DNA from: Leptospira noumeaensis
GTDB taxonomy: Bacteria; Spirochaetota; Leptospiria; Leptospirales; Leptospiraceae
Length of the DNA: 64,000 bases
Direction: 5' to 3'
NCBI RefSeq assembly: GCF_004770765.1
Contig: NZ_RQFK01000011.1
Coordinates: 434,001 to 498,000 of the forward strand
Part shown: positions 38,897-48,298 of the stretch, piece by piece
Position numbering within the stretch: the first letter of the stretch is position 1
Layout of the letters: every line of letters begins with the position of its first letter
Made by a program: the position numbers and the translations under genes
The notes under the pieces: generated by a model
Told to the model about the DNA's origin: nothing
The model's database searches: none
Seen by the model: only the letters and a program-made list of their open reading frames with translations

Positions 38897-39622
38897 ATCC
38901 TATAATACGACTCCCGCCACATCCAAAAGCACAATCCCCAGGGTGAACTAATGATGACCTTTCTGGAAATTGCAGTAGCATATATTCTTTCAGACTAATT
39001 TCCTTTGAAGTGTATGTGCCAGTAGCTTTACCTTCAGAATTTGTATCGAAACTTAAGTATGCATTTACCGCATAATAAATGACTAGACCGATGAAGATCG
39101 CAGATGAGCCATAAAAGAAATCTCTTGAGTTCCTAAACTCGCTTTTCCTTTGGTCGTAATTCAAGAATAGTACGGAATTACTTACAGCTTCTCTTTTTTT
39201 CAAAGTATCTGAAAAAAATAAATTGAAAATGCTAATGATGTAATTTTGGACGCTAAAGCGAGTTTATCTTGGTGATCAATCTCATTTTTTCCATAATAAC
39301 GGTATTTTGCACTAGCATTAAAATAATAAAAACTTTCAAATGCAGATAATTCTGGAGAACTATTTTCAACCTTTCTCACATATTCTAAATTTACTATAGA
39401 CTCTATTTCATCATTTCCTATTTGTTTTCCAACTCCATCTTGTCTCAGGTAGATACCTGTTGAATGAGTGGTATATTCACCATCTAAAATGTATCCTCTT
39501 TTAGTTACTACTGTTCCCTTTGTCCAGATTGATTCCGAAAACAAATTGAATGGAAATAAGAATAATAATACAATCGATAGATGCAATCTACCAAATGACT
39601 GAATTAACATCATCAACTTCAA
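38874..39622 (-). pseudogene. Membrane-associated protein gene broken at an A7/T7 run
   Basis: The 5' part (39622-39200) has a signal peptide and a beta-rich segment (VVTKRGYILDGEYTTHSTG, IGNDEIESI) reminiscent of exported proteins that start with such a module. It stops after AFSIYFFQIL. One base off, SDTLKKREAVSNSVLFLNYD continues with a transmembrane helix (SSAIFIGLVIYYAVNAYL). One extra T in the run 39212-39218 joins the two parts (about 250 residues). Function unknown. Confidence 0.66.
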
Positions 39623-39655
39623 TTATTTTGCTCTTAGAGTTGTTCTCATAAAAAA

Positions 39656-39889
39656 TCAGTTTCCCATTTTTTTTTCATAATAACAAAACTTTATTTTTCT
39701 AGTAATATCATTCGTCGAAGGATTTGGCAGAATCTCGATATCCATAAGTTTATGTTTACACGAAACATCAGAAATCTCTATACTCACCTTTTTGTCTTTA
39801 GCATAATCCCTATTGAACTCTACCTGTCGATTATCAGTGCATTTTAATGTTTGATAGAGAAATATTACTAAAACTAAATTCTTAATCAT
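39656..39889 (-). CDS. Small exported protein, possible lipoprotein
   Basis: The 77-residue precursor has signal MIKNLVLVIFLYQTLKC with a weak lipobox. The mature part has Cys residues in DVSCKHK and KFCYYEKK. Family unknown. It overlaps the upstream small lipoprotein by 8 bp. Confidence 0.55.
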   Translation of the reverse strand: MIKNLVLVIFLYQTLKCTDNRQVEFNRDYAKDKKVSIEISDVSCKHKLMDIEILPNPSTNDITRKIKFCYYEKKMGN

Positions 39890-40133
39890 CAGATTTTTTT
39901 ATACATTCTGTCACAAAATTAGAACAAGCAGCGTAAGGATCTGCGCAGACTCTTTGATCAGAAGCGTTTTCACGAATACACTGCAATCGCTGGTTTTCAC
40001 ATATCGCCTGTAAAGAATAGCATTCGACTGGCGATTTTTGCTTTTTTTTATTAAAAAGTGTATCGTTCCCGCAGCTAAGGAAGGGCAAACACAATAATAG
40101 TAATAAATGTTTCGAAAATTTCAAAATGAACAT
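39882..40133 (-). CDS. Small Cys-rich lipoprotein
   Basis: 83 residues from ATG 40133 (an upstream in-frame ATG at 40151 adds six residues). Signal FILKFSKHLLLLLCLPFLSC is a good lipobox. The mature part has six more Cys in close spacing (VECYSLQAIC, QRLQCIRE, RVCADPYAACSN, TECIKK). It is similar in style to the Cys-rich lipoprotein at 11963-12247. Function unknown. Confidence 0.65.
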   Translation of the reverse strand: MFILKFSKHLLLLLCLPFLSCGNDTLFNKKKQKSPVECYSLQAICENQRLQCIRENASDQRVCADPYAACSNFVTECIKKSDD

Positions 40134-40295
40134 ATCCCGAAATAAAAACATAATATTATTAATAACAACGCATTTTCATCTGCACCGGGGAAGCGGGGGA
40201 GGCTCTTCAGTCCAAATAGCAGGCTGACCAGACGGAAATGATGCGGAAGAAGTAAAATTACAACGATCTCCCTGTTCAGGAATTGGATTTGCCCA

Positions 40296-41471
40296 CTATC
40301 CTAAAGTATTCAATCGATTCGTAATGTTCTGGGCATTCAAAGCGTGACCCCATGGATGAGAGAAATGAATAAAATCGTTTTCATATAATATTTGGTTTCC
40401 TAACCACCATTTCTTTTGTGCAAATGCATTCGGATCCAAAAAATGTCCCCATTCATCAAGATATTCGACATTCCTTTGTAAGGCAACGAAGTTCCTTGTC
40501 ATCACCGACATATATCCTAATTGTTGAGACAAACATGTTCTATCATGTCCCGGATTTTTGAATTTATTTAGCAAATATATTTCCAATTCTCTTCCATGAG
40601 AACCAGAATAAATCGCTGACACTGTTGTTTGTTTGATCGTTGGTGCCGGGTAACAGATACGTTGCGAAATACAAGAATTAATATCACTCATAACTGTGTT
40701 TGTAAATATAAAAGTATCTGCCAAAATATCATAGAGGAAAGGCATTATCCCACTGAAAAACTCTCCTAGTGCGCCAAAATCTCCAAAGTAATTGAACTCT
40801 AAACTAGGTTTAGGCGTTTGACTGATTAATAATACGCGGGAACCTTGCGCTTGATGGTAACTAACTATACGATTGAGATTGTTCACCACTGAATTTTGCC
40901 TAAATATTGAAAGAAATGGAACTGTCTGAAGAATTATTTGATACCTAATTAAATCATTTCCTCCGTATAAAATTACTGCATATCGATTCTCCAAATTTAC
41001 ATGCCCGTCAACATAAGGATTTGGATAAAATTTTGAATACTCATAATTTGCATGCCTATCTAAATGATTTCGAAAATACTCTGATGTAGTTCCGCCAATG
41101 GCAGCATTCCCTATTAAATTCCAATTGTTTCCAAAATAAAGTTCTGGATTAACAAATTTAGGATTTTCTGAGTCATTGATGGGCCTCAAACTTTCAACTA
41201 TAAAATCCAATGACGAATCACCCCAAAAAAACAACATGTCTTCGTGTATTATTTTGCACTTCTGCTTGTGTTATCGGACCCCTTGGCATTGAGTTTCCTT
41301 CATTTTTTTGGTAACACACTTGCCTCCAACTCTTAGCAAAAACAGTTCATCAAATGATTGTCTGAGCTGATATGCAACCACAAACTCAGCTGCAAGTTCA
41401 ATCTGCGATGGAACATTACTTAGTCCACCAAAGAATGAATTCTGATACCAATCTACCAGGCCCTGTGCTCT
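40296..41471 (-). pseudogene. SGNH/GDSL hydrolase, multiply disrupted
   Basis: The 313-codon core (41237-40296) has the SGNH blocks: WGDSS (catalytic Ser), NAAIGG, YGGND and NDFIHFSH (Asp-His). The N-terminus before WGDSS is in another frame (TRRHVVF), joined if one T is removed from the run 41225-41231. A further switch at the run 41338-41342 connects AEFVVAYQLRQSFDELF with AKSWRQVCYQ. The core ends in TAG at 40296-40298, but the same frame stays open to 40176 (WANPIPEQGDRC and on), so the stop may be premature. Likely inactive. Confidence 0.7.
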
Positions 41472-41481
41472 CTAATTGCTA

Positions 41482-42111
41482 CTAACTAATAAAAACTGTA
41501 TTAAAATTATAATTAATTTCTTCATACGAAAGCCCCATCTCATTTCCTGCTTTTTTCCCTATTTCCTTGATAATTTCCTCACGGAGATATATATATCGAT
41601 CACTTATATGCGATAGCAACTTGCATTCTTCAGCTGTATCATCTTGGCAGGATTGCTTTAGTTTTTGCAAAGTGTATGCCCATGTTAAAACTTCCAATCT
41701 ATACTCTTTCAATGCTACGATCGGGAAATCTTTCATTTCAAATATCATTGTTTGTATTACTTGATCTGAGTATTCAAACATACTCATACCTGGTGTATAA
41801 CCGGGTATAGATCCCACAAACTTCAGTTCATCTGCCACGTTAGGATCGTGGAATGTTGCATTTAAATTTCTCAACGCTTCTATTTGAATTTTACGAACAT
41901 ATTCCTTATCAACACCCATAAGGGAATGCGTAACATCAGCTATATCCAATGCTTTCCTTTCATCTGCCGTAATTGGAGATGGTATAAAATTGCTAGGTAT
42001 TTGCAATGCAGGGTAGCGATTGCTCGTAGAATTTAGAATTGGGAGCATTTTCGATTTTGGTGTGCTTAAATCACATCCTAACATAGCAATAATCGCAACA
42101 AAAATAATCAC
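41482..42111 (-). CDS. Putative lipoprotein, possible N-terminal part of the SGNH gene
   Basis: About 209 residues from GTG 42111. Signal VIIFVAIIAMLGC and mature DLSTPKSK indicate a lipoprotein; the body is helical (VALKEYRLEVLTWAYTLQKLK) with no known family. The stop follows a T5 run (41491-41495). Deleting one T would carry the frame on to a TAG at 41472, immediately before the SGNH fragment in the same frame. It may therefore be the front half of a single long decayed gene (inference). Confidence 0.5.
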   Translation of the reverse strand: MIIFVAIIAMLGCDLSTPKSKMLPILNSTSNRYPALQIPSNFIPSPITADERKALDIADVTHSLMGVDKEYVRKIQIEALRNLNATFHDPNVADELKFVGSIPGYTPGMSMFEYSDQVIQTMIFEMKDFPIVALKEYRLEVLTWAYTLQKLKQSCQDDTAEECKLLSHISDRYIYLREEIIKEIGKKAGNEMGLSYEEINYNFNTVFIS

Positions 42112-42131
42112 AAATCTAACAATAATCCCTA

Positions 42132-42296
42132 TTAGGTGCCACCAAACCAAAACTCACCGGCAAATGAAATAATTATTTTGAGAATATTCGAAAATTTTAA
42201 AATATTGAGACCGATTTCAACTTCATTCCGTTTTGTTTGTTCTGGGTTACAAAACAACGTTAACATAAAGATGATGATTCCAATTACGCTTCTCAT
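42132..42296 (-). CDS. Very small lipoprotein (54 aa)
   Basis: The ATG at 42296 opens a 54-codon frame: signal MRSVIGIIIFMLTLFC, then NPEQTKRNEVEIGLN, and a second hydrophobic stretch before the TAA at 42132-42134. The lipobox (TLFC) is spirochaete-like. No clear ribosome site. It sits just upstream of the lipoprotein at 41482-42111, and may be a remnant. Confidence 0.4.
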   Translation of the reverse strand: MRSVIGIIIFMLTLFCNPEQTKRNEVEIGLNILKFSNILKIIISFAGEFWFGGT

Positions 42297-42665
42297 ATAT
42301 ATCTTTGACTATCTGACGGATTACTCGGAACACTGCTATTTCTGCACCCATCGGGATTAGCTGTATTTGGTTTATGAAATTAATGAAAACCATAAAAGTA
42401 ATTTCCCGTCTGTTCCCGTCACAATGACATCTCCATGTGTTAAGGGCTTCCCATTTATTCCCTATCCTTATTTCCATCCGAGGTTTTCATCGGATGGAGG
42501 TAAGTCCGCTCCAAAATAAGTGTCATTTTTAATTTACTCTCTGAAATGAACGTAACGCTCTCGCAGTGCTTTCAGCATATTTGCCGAATATGATTCAACG
42601 CGCGTAGAAACAGAAGTTTGCGCTAGATAGACTGTTTGATAGAAAGGTGACGTTATTTCAAAACA
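42297..42665. other. Gene-free right edge of the island
   Basis: No supportable gene. A 76-codon minus-strand frame (42247-42477) lacks signal, ribosome site or family. The stretch holds the hairpin at 42473-42498 and ends just before the RluA-type gene. Confidence 0.5.
42473..42498. repeat. Perfect 9-bp inverted repeat
   Basis: TCCATCCGA (42473-42481) and TCGGATGGA (42490-42498) with an 8-nt loop. There is no T-run on either strand. It could be a factor-dependent terminator for the RluA-type gene about 170 bp upstream, or an island-edge structure. Confidence 0.45.
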
Positions 42666-43625
42666 TTACAAATAGTTAAAACAAGATTCAACACCGAAGA
42701 GGGACTCTATTTCCGGTAATGGTTTTGATTTCACAACTATTTGTTGAGAAGTTCCCTCATCCATATAACTTACGCTATGCGCATGTAAAAGTTGTCTTTC
42801 TGCTCCTAGCTCTGCTAACAATTCTTTCGTGAGCCCAGACTGAACAAAATCTAAAAACGCAGTTTCCCTTGGCCCATACAATTTATCTCCAAGAATGGGA
42901 TAACCCAAATACAGAAGACTGACACGGATTTGATGAATCCGACCAGTCACTGGCCTGACTAGCACCAAACTGATATTTTGTGATTCATTATAACTTAAAG
43001 GTATAAAATTCGTAGAGACTGATTTGGAATCCAAAAATTCTTCCAAAGAAAATTTCATTTTCTTTCGGATTGCTGAATCCAAATCCTTGCCAATATATCC
43101 TTCGAGAAAAACTTCCCGATCAAACTTTCCACGCACTACAGCCAAGTATTCTTTTTTCACTTCTCTCGACTCAAATTTCTTTTGGAGCCAGGTGCGACTT
43201 TCTTCCGTTTTTGCAAACACCACAACACCAGAAGTTTCACGATCCAACCGGTGGACGGGAATGACTTTGGGATACGACTCCTCCAAAAGATTTAATAAAG
43301 TACGAGTGCGGTATCTTCCCGCCGGATGCATTGGCAAATTACCGGGTTTGTCGACAAAGAGGAAATCTTCTGTTTCCTTTAGGATGGTATAGTTTGTATC
43401 TACTTCCGGCTCTTGGATTCGTCCAGGGATTGGTTCGTAACTGACACTATCCCCTTCCAGAAGGATAAGGTCTCCTGAAGCAATTTCACCGCGCACTTTG
43501 ACACGGTTCTCTGCGAGTAAATACGTCCACTCGTCGGGGCTATGGTAGGGAAATTTGGTGGTAAGAAATTCGAATACTGTCCGACCCGTGTAGGGGTAAC
43601 GAATCAAAGATTGGTAAGAACTCAT
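42666..43625 (-). CDS. RluA-family pseudouridine synthase
   Basis: 319 residues. Catalytic motif PVHRLDRETSGVVVFAKT at about residue 132 (Asp nucleophile in RLDRETSG), LVRPVTGRIHQIRV and GYPILGDKLYG are classic RluA-family motifs. An N-terminal S4-like segment (FEFLTTKFPYHSPDEWTYLL) precedes them. The target rRNA or tRNA site cannot be fixed from sequence. It starts 3 bp after the PilZ gene and is last in the mnmA operon, adjoining the accessory island. Confidence 0.9.
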   Translation of the reverse strand: MSSYQSLIRYPYTGRTVFEFLTTKFPYHSPDEWTYLLAENRVKVRGEIASGDLILLEGDSVSYEPIPGRIQEPEVDTNYTILKETEDFLFVDKPGNLPMHPAGRYRTRTLLNLLEESYPKVIPVHRLDRETSGVVVFAKTEESRTWLQKKFESREVKKEYLAVVRGKFDREVFLEGYIGKDLDSAIRKKMKFSLEEFLDSKSVSTNFIPLSYNESQNISLVLVRPVTGRIHQIRVSLLYLGYPILGDKLYGPRETAFLDFVQSGLTKELLAELGAERQLLHAHSVSYMDEGTSQQIVVKSKPLPEIESLFGVESCFNYL

Positions 43626-43628
43626 AAT

Positions 43629-44909
43629 TTATGGTTCGGTATTCGTGTTTTCTTCTGGTGAAAGTCCTTCCCCTAAAAGAGATTCTTCCATCGCGGCACC
43701 GAACGGATCTCCAGGTTCATCCACTGCACTGTTGGCTTCCGATGATTCTTCAGTAGAAACTTCGGATGTTGAATTCTGCTCTGATCCTTCTGTAGTTTCA
43801 TTTTCCGAAGTAGATTCAGCCGATTCTTGCGTCACAACGTTTGTCTCTTCTTCTTTTCCTACATTTAAAAATTCTTCTAAAACCTCTACGTCTTTTTCTG
43901 TTAGGTTATAGAACTGACAACCCACTCGGAAGTTTGTTTCTTGGTTCCGGATGTTTTTTATGATTCCACGAATGGTAACTTTTTTTCCCGCCTCTAAATT
44001 TAAGTCAAAGAGGATGGTTCCATTCAAAGTCACCGACCTAGAAAAAGATCGCGAAGGAGAATGGATAAAACTAATACCACCCATACTTAAATCCATGACT
44101 TGGCAAACATCTCGTGACTCTTGAAAAACTCCTGTACTAATGATATCACGACTGACTGCATTGGCAAATGTTTGAATTTGTTTATAAATTTCTAAATCTA
44201 GTGGTTTTTCTGACAAAACTTGAACGTAACCTAAATGGACATATCCTTTGTATTTAATAGGGACACAAATTTCAGAAGTAAAAGAATCTGCAATTTTAGA
44301 ATTTTCGAAAATTCTTAAATATTCATCAAAAGGAAAAAAAGCCGGAGACGCTGTAGATTTCTCCTTACGATCAACAATAAAAATGTCCTTATCGTAATGG
44401 TGCATGAGCCGGAGACGGTTGTCCATTCGGCCGGCAAAAAAAATGGAAGATAAAGGAAAGGCTTTGGCTAATTTTGTTCGGTATGCCAAAAGAATCGCAT
44501 CCACTTTTTTATCATCAAATCCAATGGCTTTTGAGACATCATTCACATTGATGATATTAGAAACCACCATACCCGCTTGGGTTTGACTCGTATCCACACG
44601 AGAACCTTGTCTGGAAGCTGCTGTGATTTGAATTTTTGTTGGTGTTAGAATTTCGATTCCGTTTCCATCACCACCTGCTACAATAAAATGAGCTAAAAAC
44701 TTACTGCCATTGTGAACTACGGTAAGAACCCTATCCCTGTTTGGAAATTTCAGATTGGTATTGATGACGAGAGCTTTATTTTTTAAGGCGATGATTTTGA
44801 CTGGGTATTCTTTTTCGGAATTGATGATATAAGCAGGCAGTTTACCGAACAAAGCGGTAATCACCTTTAGAATCCCTTCGAGGTCTTTGATTTCCTTATC
44901 CATACTCAA
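43629..44909 (-). CDS. PilZ-domain protein (putative c-di-GMP effector)
   Basis: The 426-residue cytosolic protein has an N-terminal domain of the type annotated DUF1577 in Leptospira (from memory, not searched). A PilZ domain follows (residues about 250-350): RDVCQVMDLSMGGISF provides the (D/N)xSxxG motif, and TNFRVGCQFYNLTEKD the second strand. The first Arg-rich RxxxR motif is weak, so c-di-GMP binding is uncertain. The C-terminal about 75 residues are acidic Glu/Ser-rich and likely disordered. The start overlaps the upstream stop by ATGA. Confidence 0.82.
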   Translation of the reverse strand: MSMDKEIKDLEGILKVITALFGKLPAYIINSEKEYPVKIIALKNKALVINTNLKFPNRDRVLTVVHNGSKFLAHFIVAGGDGNGIEILTPTKIQITAASRQGSRVDTSQTQAGMVVSNIINVNDVSKAIGFDDKKVDAILLAYRTKLAKAFPLSSIFFAGRMDNRLRLMHHYDKDIFIVDRKEKSTASPAFFPFDEYLRIFENSKIADSFTSEICVPIKYKGYVHLGYVQVLSEKPLDLEIYKQIQTFANAVSRDIISTGVFQESRDVCQVMDLSMGGISFIHSPSRSFSRSVTLNGTILFDLNLEAGKKVTIRGIIKNIRNQETNFRVGCQFYNLTEKDVEVLEEFLNVGKEEETNVVTQESAESTSENETTEGSEQNSTSEVSTEESSEANSAVDEPGDPFGAAMEESLLGEGLSPEENTNTEP

Positions 44910-47158
44910 CCTTGAAGTTTATGAAGCAACATTGTTCGCTTGATGTCCACCAAAGTTTTAGCTCCGGTAACACTCATTGATTGTTTTAGTTCTTCCGAAT
45001 ATTTTTGTAAAAGAAAACGAATTCCCGCATCTTCTCCTCCCACAAGAGAAATTGCCACAGGCCTTCCCAGAAGAACGGAATCAGCACCGAGAGCGATCAT
45101 TTTAAAAACATCCATTCCCGAACGAATCCCACCATCCACAAGCAAAGGAATTTTTCCTTTGACTACTTCCGCAATTTTAGGGAGAACGCGAGCCGTCCCA
45201 GGCATTCCGTCTAGAACCCTTCCTCCGTGATTGGAAACAACAATGGCTGAGAACCCACCTTCTACAGCAAGTTTTGCATCTTCTGGATTCATAATTCCTT
45301 TTAAGATGAAAGGTAATTTAGTTTTTTCTTTCAATTGGATCAAACGTTCGAGTGGTCTCGTGATGCTGGATAAATTTTTCTGAACCATTGTTTTGAAATT
45401 CACAGCATCAATGTCCATTCCCAAGGCGAACACTCCGTCCGCTTCTGCTTGTTGGAACCTATCCACTAACATCGATTCATCTTCCCTTGGTTTGCAGATC
45501 AAAATTCCTTTTCCGGAAGATTTTTTTAAAGCCTCTAACATAATTTTATATTTTTCAGGAGAGGCACCGTCACCAAGCCAAGCAAGACTTCCATTTTGGA
45601 CAAAGGAACGAACTACCATATTGGCATAATCCGCATCCGTCATCACAAAGTTCATATTGGTTCCAACCCCTGTCATTGGGGCTGCCATAATCGGAGTTTT
45701 TAAATCATAACCTAAAAACTGAGTTTGGATTTCAGGAATTATATGATCCCGAATGTATGCAGGTACAATTGAAAATTCGGATAGGGCAACACTATTGTCT
45801 TGGAAGGTCTCCATTCGACCCACTCCACCCATTCCCGGAATTCCTGAGGCACAATTGTTACCATCACATTGTTTACAAACCCAACAAATATCTTTACCAA
45901 AACGAATTCGTGCCTGGTCGTTAATTTCCTTCTCTGTGACAGAAAATTGTTCATCCACTTCAAACCGAATGGTCTTTTTTACTTTTTCAAAAACAAGATC
46001 CGCATCTTTTAAATTGTCAGCCACAATGATGACGTGGCCCGACTTATCAATGTTATTTGTCGGTTCTTTTATGATATCACCAGGTTTGGATTGGATAAAA
46101 ACCTCAGAAACCCCATCGATCTTTTTTGTTTCTTCTATACCACCAATGGAAACTAGTTTCCCGGGTTTAGATAATAACGACCTTTCAATGGACACTCTGG
46201 ACAAAACAGGATCTAAATTGTCAGGAGTTTCTCCGAGAGAAATAAGAAGGGCTGCACGGTTTAAATTGACACCTGTGGACAAAGGATAAGTAAAAGCAGA
46301 CATAAAACCACCGGAAAGTCTCGCGGCGATTTCTCCAATTTTGACACCCTCTTTTGTGACTTTGATGTCCCCTTTGCCTGCACCAAGATGGATTCCCAAT
46401 GCCCGCATTCCCCCAGCCATCACTCGTTCTACTTCATCCAAAACTTCTCTGGACATCGCAGAAGGCATGTTATGCCCTACTTCTATAAAATAAGGTTCTC
46501 GTTCTATGATTCTGTCAGCAATCCCTGTCATTCGGATCTGACCTTGAAATGCCAATGCATCTACGGAAAGTTCAGGCCCTTCCATATATTCTTCTAAAAT
46601 TAATTCACCCGTGGGACAAAATCTTTTGGCATGACGAAAGGCAGTGGGAAGGTCGTCTTTGTTGTTTACCTTGATGACTCCGCGAGCTCCCATATTGTCA
46701 GCTGGTTTCATGACTAAAGGAAAGGTTAAGGAATCCAGGGCATCTTTGGCATCTTGTAAAGACCAAACAGGTGCAAAACGGGGAATCGGCATTCCAAACT
46801 CTTTGAGTCTTTGGCGCATCTTTACTTTGTTAGATGCCGCTTCCGCATCCACAAACCGAATCCCGGGAAGTTGTAAGGCCGAAGCCACAGCAGCCACGGT
46901 CATACTCGCATCGGTTCCCGCAGTGATCACACCATGGATCTGAGTATTTTGCGCAAACTTTTTAGATTCCCTAACCATTCCCTCCACGTCCTTAGTGGAC
47001 ATGACAATGGCCTCGTCAGCGATTTGAAATCCGATGGATGCGGGATTCATATCGGCAACCACTGTATGAAGTCGCATGGTTTTAGCGGTTTGGATGATGG
47101 GAACCTGAAGGAGTCCTCCACCAATGATCAAAATGGTTTTGCCTTCTACCGATTTCAA
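44906..47158 (-). CDS. ATP-grasp / FMN-dependent alpha-hydroxy-acid dehydrogenase fusion
   Basis: About 750 residues from TTG 47158. It starts as TTGA, sharing bases with the mnmA TGA stop, so translation is coupled. Residues about 1-390 are an ATP-grasp ligase-like unit (ILIIGGGLLQVPIIQTAK, VMKPADNMGARGVIKV, LILEEYMEGPELSVD, KIGEIAARLSGG). A small domain and a Cys motif (CWVCKQCDGNNC, then GIPGMGGVG) lead into an FMN alpha/beta-barrel (IMAAPMTG, LPFILKGIMNPEDAK, VVSNHGGRVLD, LVDGGIRSGMDVFK). The His in SNHGGR is the usual catalytic base. Reaction unknown; an acid-ligation and oxidation couple is possible. Confidence 0.85.
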   Translation of the reverse strand: MKSVEGKTILIIGGGLLQVPIIQTAKTMRLHTVVADMNPASIGFQIADEAIVMSTKDVEGMVRESKKFAQNTQIHGVITAGTDASMTVAAVASALQLPGIRFVDAEAASNKVKMRQRLKEFGMPIPRFAPVWSLQDAKDALDSLTFPLVMKPADNMGARGVIKVNNKDDLPTAFRHAKRFCPTGELILEEYMEGPELSVDALAFQGQIRMTGIADRIIEREPYFIEVGHNMPSAMSREVLDEVERVMAGGMRALGIHLGAGKGDIKVTKEGVKIGEIAARLSGGFMSAFTYPLSTGVNLNRAALLISLGETPDNLDPVLSRVSIERSLLSKPGKLVSIGGIEETKKIDGVSEVFIQSKPGDIIKEPTNNIDKSGHVIIVADNLKDADLVFEKVKKTIRFEVDEQFSVTEKEINDQARIRFGKDICWVCKQCDGNNCASGIPGMGGVGRMETFQDNSVALSEFSIVPAYIRDHIIPEIQTQFLGYDLKTPIMAAPMTGVGTNMNFVMTDADYANMVVRSFVQNGSLAWLGDGASPEKYKIMLEALKKSSGKGILICKPREDESMLVDRFQQAEADGVFALGMDIDAVNFKTMVQKNLSSITRPLERLIQLKEKTKLPFILKGIMNPEDAKLAVEGGFSAIVVSNHGGRVLDGMPGTARVLPKIAEVVKGKIPLLVDGGIRSGMDVFKMIALGADSVLLGRPVAISLVGGEDAGIRFLLQKYSEELKQSMSVTGAKTLVDIKRTMLLHKLQG

Positions 47159-48297
47159 ATGGTAACGCTCTCCGCCTCTAAAACAAAATTTGTTTTTACC
47201 TTTCTTGTGATGGAACCTTTCTGAATGATCCCACCAGCAAATAAATAATCCCCATTTGTTGGATAAAAAGTTGCCGATTGGCCAGGCGTTACACTTTTTA
47301 CATCTTCTAAAAATTCCACTTTCCAAGTATTCCCAAGAGAAGTCACCTTACAATGAACAGGCGCACTTCTATAACGGATTTGGACTTTCATTTCTTTCGA
47401 TTCACCAACTTCCATAGGAGTGAGAGCTTGGTATGTAATTTCTTCTAAAACAAAAGATTCGGAAACCGTTTCTTCTTCTTCCCCAAGTACAACCGTTCCA
47501 TCATCTTCAATGGACAGAACATAGAGTGGGTTTTTCCATGCGATCCCAAGGCCTTTTCTTTGGCCGATAGTGAATCCTTCTTTTCCTTGGTGTTTGCCAA
47601 TGATTTGTCCGGAAGCCAATTTAAAGAATCCAGGTGTAAACTCCATTCCTTTCTTTTTTAAGAAAGATCGGTAGTCATTTTCAGGGATAAAACAAATCTC
47701 TTGTGACTCTGGTTTTTCAGCCACTGGAAGACCCATACGTTTTGCAATTTCACGTACCTGGGCTTTGTCCATCTCACCCAAAGGGAAAACTGTATTTTTA
47801 ATATTTTCTTGGGACAAACCGTACAAATAGTACGTTTGATTTTTTTTCATGTCAACGGCATTCCGGATGGCATAACGTCCATCCACTTCGATGACACGGG
47901 CATAGTGGCCTGTGGCGATTTTTTCTATCCCCAAAATTTTGGCTTGTTCAAAAAGAGCACCAAACTTCACAAAGGTGTTACATTCCACACAAGGGTTTGG
48001 TGTCCTTCCATCTTTATAATCATTAATAAAACGGTCGATGACTCGTTCTCCAAACACCTTTTCCATTTTGATTACGTAAAAAGGAATGTTTAATGAAAGA
48101 CCCACATCACGTGCATCTCGGATGTCTTCAGGAGAACAGCAGGATTTTTTAGTGGTGTCACAAGCGGGAGCTTCATATTCCCAAGTGCGTAGGTTCACAC
48201 CGATCACGTCGTAACCTGCTTCCATTAGAAGTCCTGCGGCCACAGCGCTATCAACTCCCCCACTCATCGCCACTATGATTTTTTCTTTTTCTTTCAC
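47155..48297 (-). CDS. mnmA: tRNA-specific 2-thiouridylase MnmA
   Basis: About 380 residues. PP-loop SGGVDSAVAAGLL, catalytic Cys pair in NPCVECN and in QEICFIPE, TGHYARV, and the C-terminal domain (EMKVQIRYRSAPV, GQSATFY) are those of MnmA, which makes s2U34 in tRNA-Glu, -Gln and -Lys. I take GTG 48297 (VKEKEKIIVAMSGG) as start because it is one base after the upstream stop; a longer frame would run inside the upstream gene. Confidence 0.95.
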   Translation of the reverse strand: MKEKEKIIVAMSGGVDSAVAAGLLMEAGYDVIGVNLRTWEYEAPACDTTKKSCCSPEDIRDARDVGLSLNIPFYVIKMEKVFGERVIDRFINDYKDGRTPNPCVECNTFVKFGALFEQAKILGIEKIATGHYARVIEVDGRYAIRNAVDMKKNQTYYLYGLSQENIKNTVFPLGEMDKAQVREIAKRMGLPVAEKPESQEICFIPENDYRSFLKKKGMEFTPGFFKLASGQIIGKHQGKEGFTIGQRKGLGIAWKNPLYVLSIEDDGTVVLGEEEETVSESFVLEEITYQALTPMEVGESKEMKVQIRYRSAPVHCKVTSLGNTWKVEFLEDVKSVTPGQSATFYPTNGDYLFAGGIIQKGSITRKVKTNFVLEAESVTI

Positions 48298-48298
48298 C

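Noticed and set aside
42247..42477. 76-codon minus-strand frame upstream of the small lipoprotein
   Set aside because: It has no ribosome site, signal or recognisable family, and overlaps the better-supported 54-codon frame.
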